A stretch of 64,000 nt of DNA from Rhodocyclaceae bacterium. Lineage in GTDB: Bacteria > Pseudomonadota > Gammaproteobacteria > Burkholderiales > Rhodocyclaceae. Within the stretch, counting starts at the first letter, position 1. Each line of letters starts with the position of its first letter. Below the pieces are notes generated by a model. The model was not told where the DNA came from, made no database searches, and saw only the letters and a list, made by a program, of their open reading frames with translations. Both the position numbers and the translations under genes were made by a program. Below are positions 63,342-64,000 of the stretch, piece by piece. The stretch is taken from NCBI GenBank assembly GCA_030824275.1, contig JAVBXY010000005.1:124001-188000 (forward strand), given 5' to 3'.

Positions 63342-64000
63342 ATGAGCGCGCTGAGTTTCATCGGCGAACTGGCGCGGCGTGGCATCGTCGTCAAAGGCCT
63401 CGCCATTGACTCGCGCCGCGTGCAACCGGGCGACGTCTTTCTCGCCTGGCCCGGTACCCAGGTGGATGGCCGCGATTTCATTCCGCAGGCCATTGCCAAT
63501 GGTGCCGTCGCCGTTATTGCCGAGCCGGGGAAAAAAGTCGGCGCTGGTGGTACGGCGACCATGAATACGCCGATGCTGGAAGTGGCAGGCCTCGCCCGCG
63601 TCGCCGGCACCATTGCGCATTTCGTCTATGGCCGGCCTTCGGAAAAACTCTGGCTGGCCGGCGTCACCGGCACCAACGGTAAAACCTCCGTGTCGCAGTG
63701 GATCGCCCAGGCCATGAACGCGCTGGACTGCAAATGCGCGGTGATCGGCACACTGGGCAACGGTTTCCCTGGCTCGCTGGTCGATAGCCCCAACACCACG
63801 CCGGATGCCGTGACCCTGCATCGTGATCTCGCCGGCTTTGTCGCCGAAGGTGCTGTGGCCTGCGTCATGGAGGTGTCCTCCATCGGCCTCGATCAGGACC
63901 GGATCGGCGGCGCCGAATTTGATGTTGCCGTGTTCACCAATCTGACCCGCGACCATCTCGAATACCACGGCAGCATGGAGGCCTACGCCGCCGCCAAGGA
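63342..64000 (+). CDS. murE: UDP-MurNAc-tripeptide synthetase MurE (3' end cut by window)
   Basis: The first 219 residues of MurE, the ligase adding meso-diaminopimelate to UDP-MurNAc-L-Ala-D-Glu. Visible parts are the N-terminal UDP-binding domain (AIDSRRVQPGDVFLAWPG), the ATP loop GVTGTNGKTS (107-116), the central TPDAVTLHRDLAGFVAEG and MEVSSIGLDQDR, with FTNLTRDHLEYHG near the edge. The frame is open at base 64000. The start at 63342 is chosen from the domain start. The motif copy at 63534-63557 encodes KKVGAGGTAT (64-73). Confidence 0.95.
   Translation, partial: MSALSFIGELARRGIVVKGLAIDSRRVQPGDVFLAWPGTQVDGRDFIPQAIANGAVAVIAEPGKKVGAGGTATMNTPMLEVAGLARVAGTIAHFVYGRPSEKLWLAGVTGTNGKTSVSQWIAQAMNALDCKCAVIGTLGNGFPGSLVDSPNTTPDAVTLHRDLAGFVAEGAVACVMEVSSIGLDQDRIGGAEFDVAVFTNLTRDHLEYHGSMEAYAAAK
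63534..63557 (+). repeat. Dispersed 24-bp motif, copy 16
   Basis: Plus strand: exact AAAGTCGGCGCTGG, TGGT, ACGGCG, preceded by three more A. It lies inside murE, same direction, in a loop between conserved blocks. Confidence 0.85.

Overview
The window is GC-rich, densely packed chromosomal DNA of a betaproteobacterium, most likely of the Rhodocyclales or a close relative. I infer this from gene content and order: surA-lptD upstream, the amgK-murU recycling pair, pepP-ubiH-dusB-fis-purH, rplU-rpmA-obgE-proB, a HiPIP electron carrier, an SHP/diheme cytochrome c/cytochrome b561 set with its two-component system, and the start of the dcw cluster (mraZ-rsmH-ftsL-ftsI-murE). The species cannot be fixed by eye. 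No gap between genes exceeds about 260 bases. I saw no prophage, IS element, CRISPR array or rRNA.

Layout. 1-8.4 kb: a minus-strand run from lptD through surA, pdxA, a class II amidotransferase, rsmA, a flavoprotein and a DUF1330 protein, most with 4-base ATGA overlaps. 8.5-19.1 kb: plus-strand genes for MurNAc recycling (amgK, murU), pepP, ubiH, dusB-fis, purine synthesis (purH, purD, purK) and tsaC. 19.1-25.7 kb: a small unknown protein, tRNA-Ala(CGC), then mixed accessory genes (Mpo1-like protein, cupin, DUF5610, di-heme peroxidase, hydrolase, diguanylate cyclase, FMN reductase, lipoprotein HiPIP). 25.7-28.5 kb: proB, obgE, rpmA, rplU behind a clear sigma-70 promoter. 28.6-33.3 kb: an IclR regulator divergent from a lutABC-type lactate oxidation operon and a double-thioredoxin protein. 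33.3-42.2 kb: a glutaminase fused to STAS and cNMP-type domains, a P2-type ATPase, the SHP cytochrome operon and a K+ channel. 42.2-59.6 kb: mostly ion transport, with a KefB-type antiporter, an Mrp/Mbh-type multisubunit cation/proton antiporter operon of about 8 kb, a MASE1 kinase with a FixJ-type regulator, an NhaD antiporter, a CPA2 antiporter and a SulP-STAS-cNMP transporter. 59.7-64 kb: the beginning of the division and cell-wall cluster, cut by the window end inside murE.

The most unusual signal is not a gene. A bipartite 24-bp sequence, AAAGTCGGCGCTGG then YGNN then ACGGCG, occurs 16 times in 64 kb, in both orientations. Fifteen copies lie inside coding genes and are read in different frames; one is intergenic. 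Seven copies match the 14-bp left part exactly, eight differ at one base and one at two. It behaves like a genome-wide signal (uptake-sequence-like or HIP1-like) rather than a protein motif.

Other points of interest: a G11 tract whose one-base expansion would fuse MrpB to MrpC; an Mrp gene with a strong Shine-Dalgarno but no conventional start near it; a PmrA/QseB-type box in front of the SHP/two-component operon; a palindromic repeat that forms the end of pdxA and recurs between ftsI and murE; and two unrelated proteins carrying the same STAS-cNMP tail.
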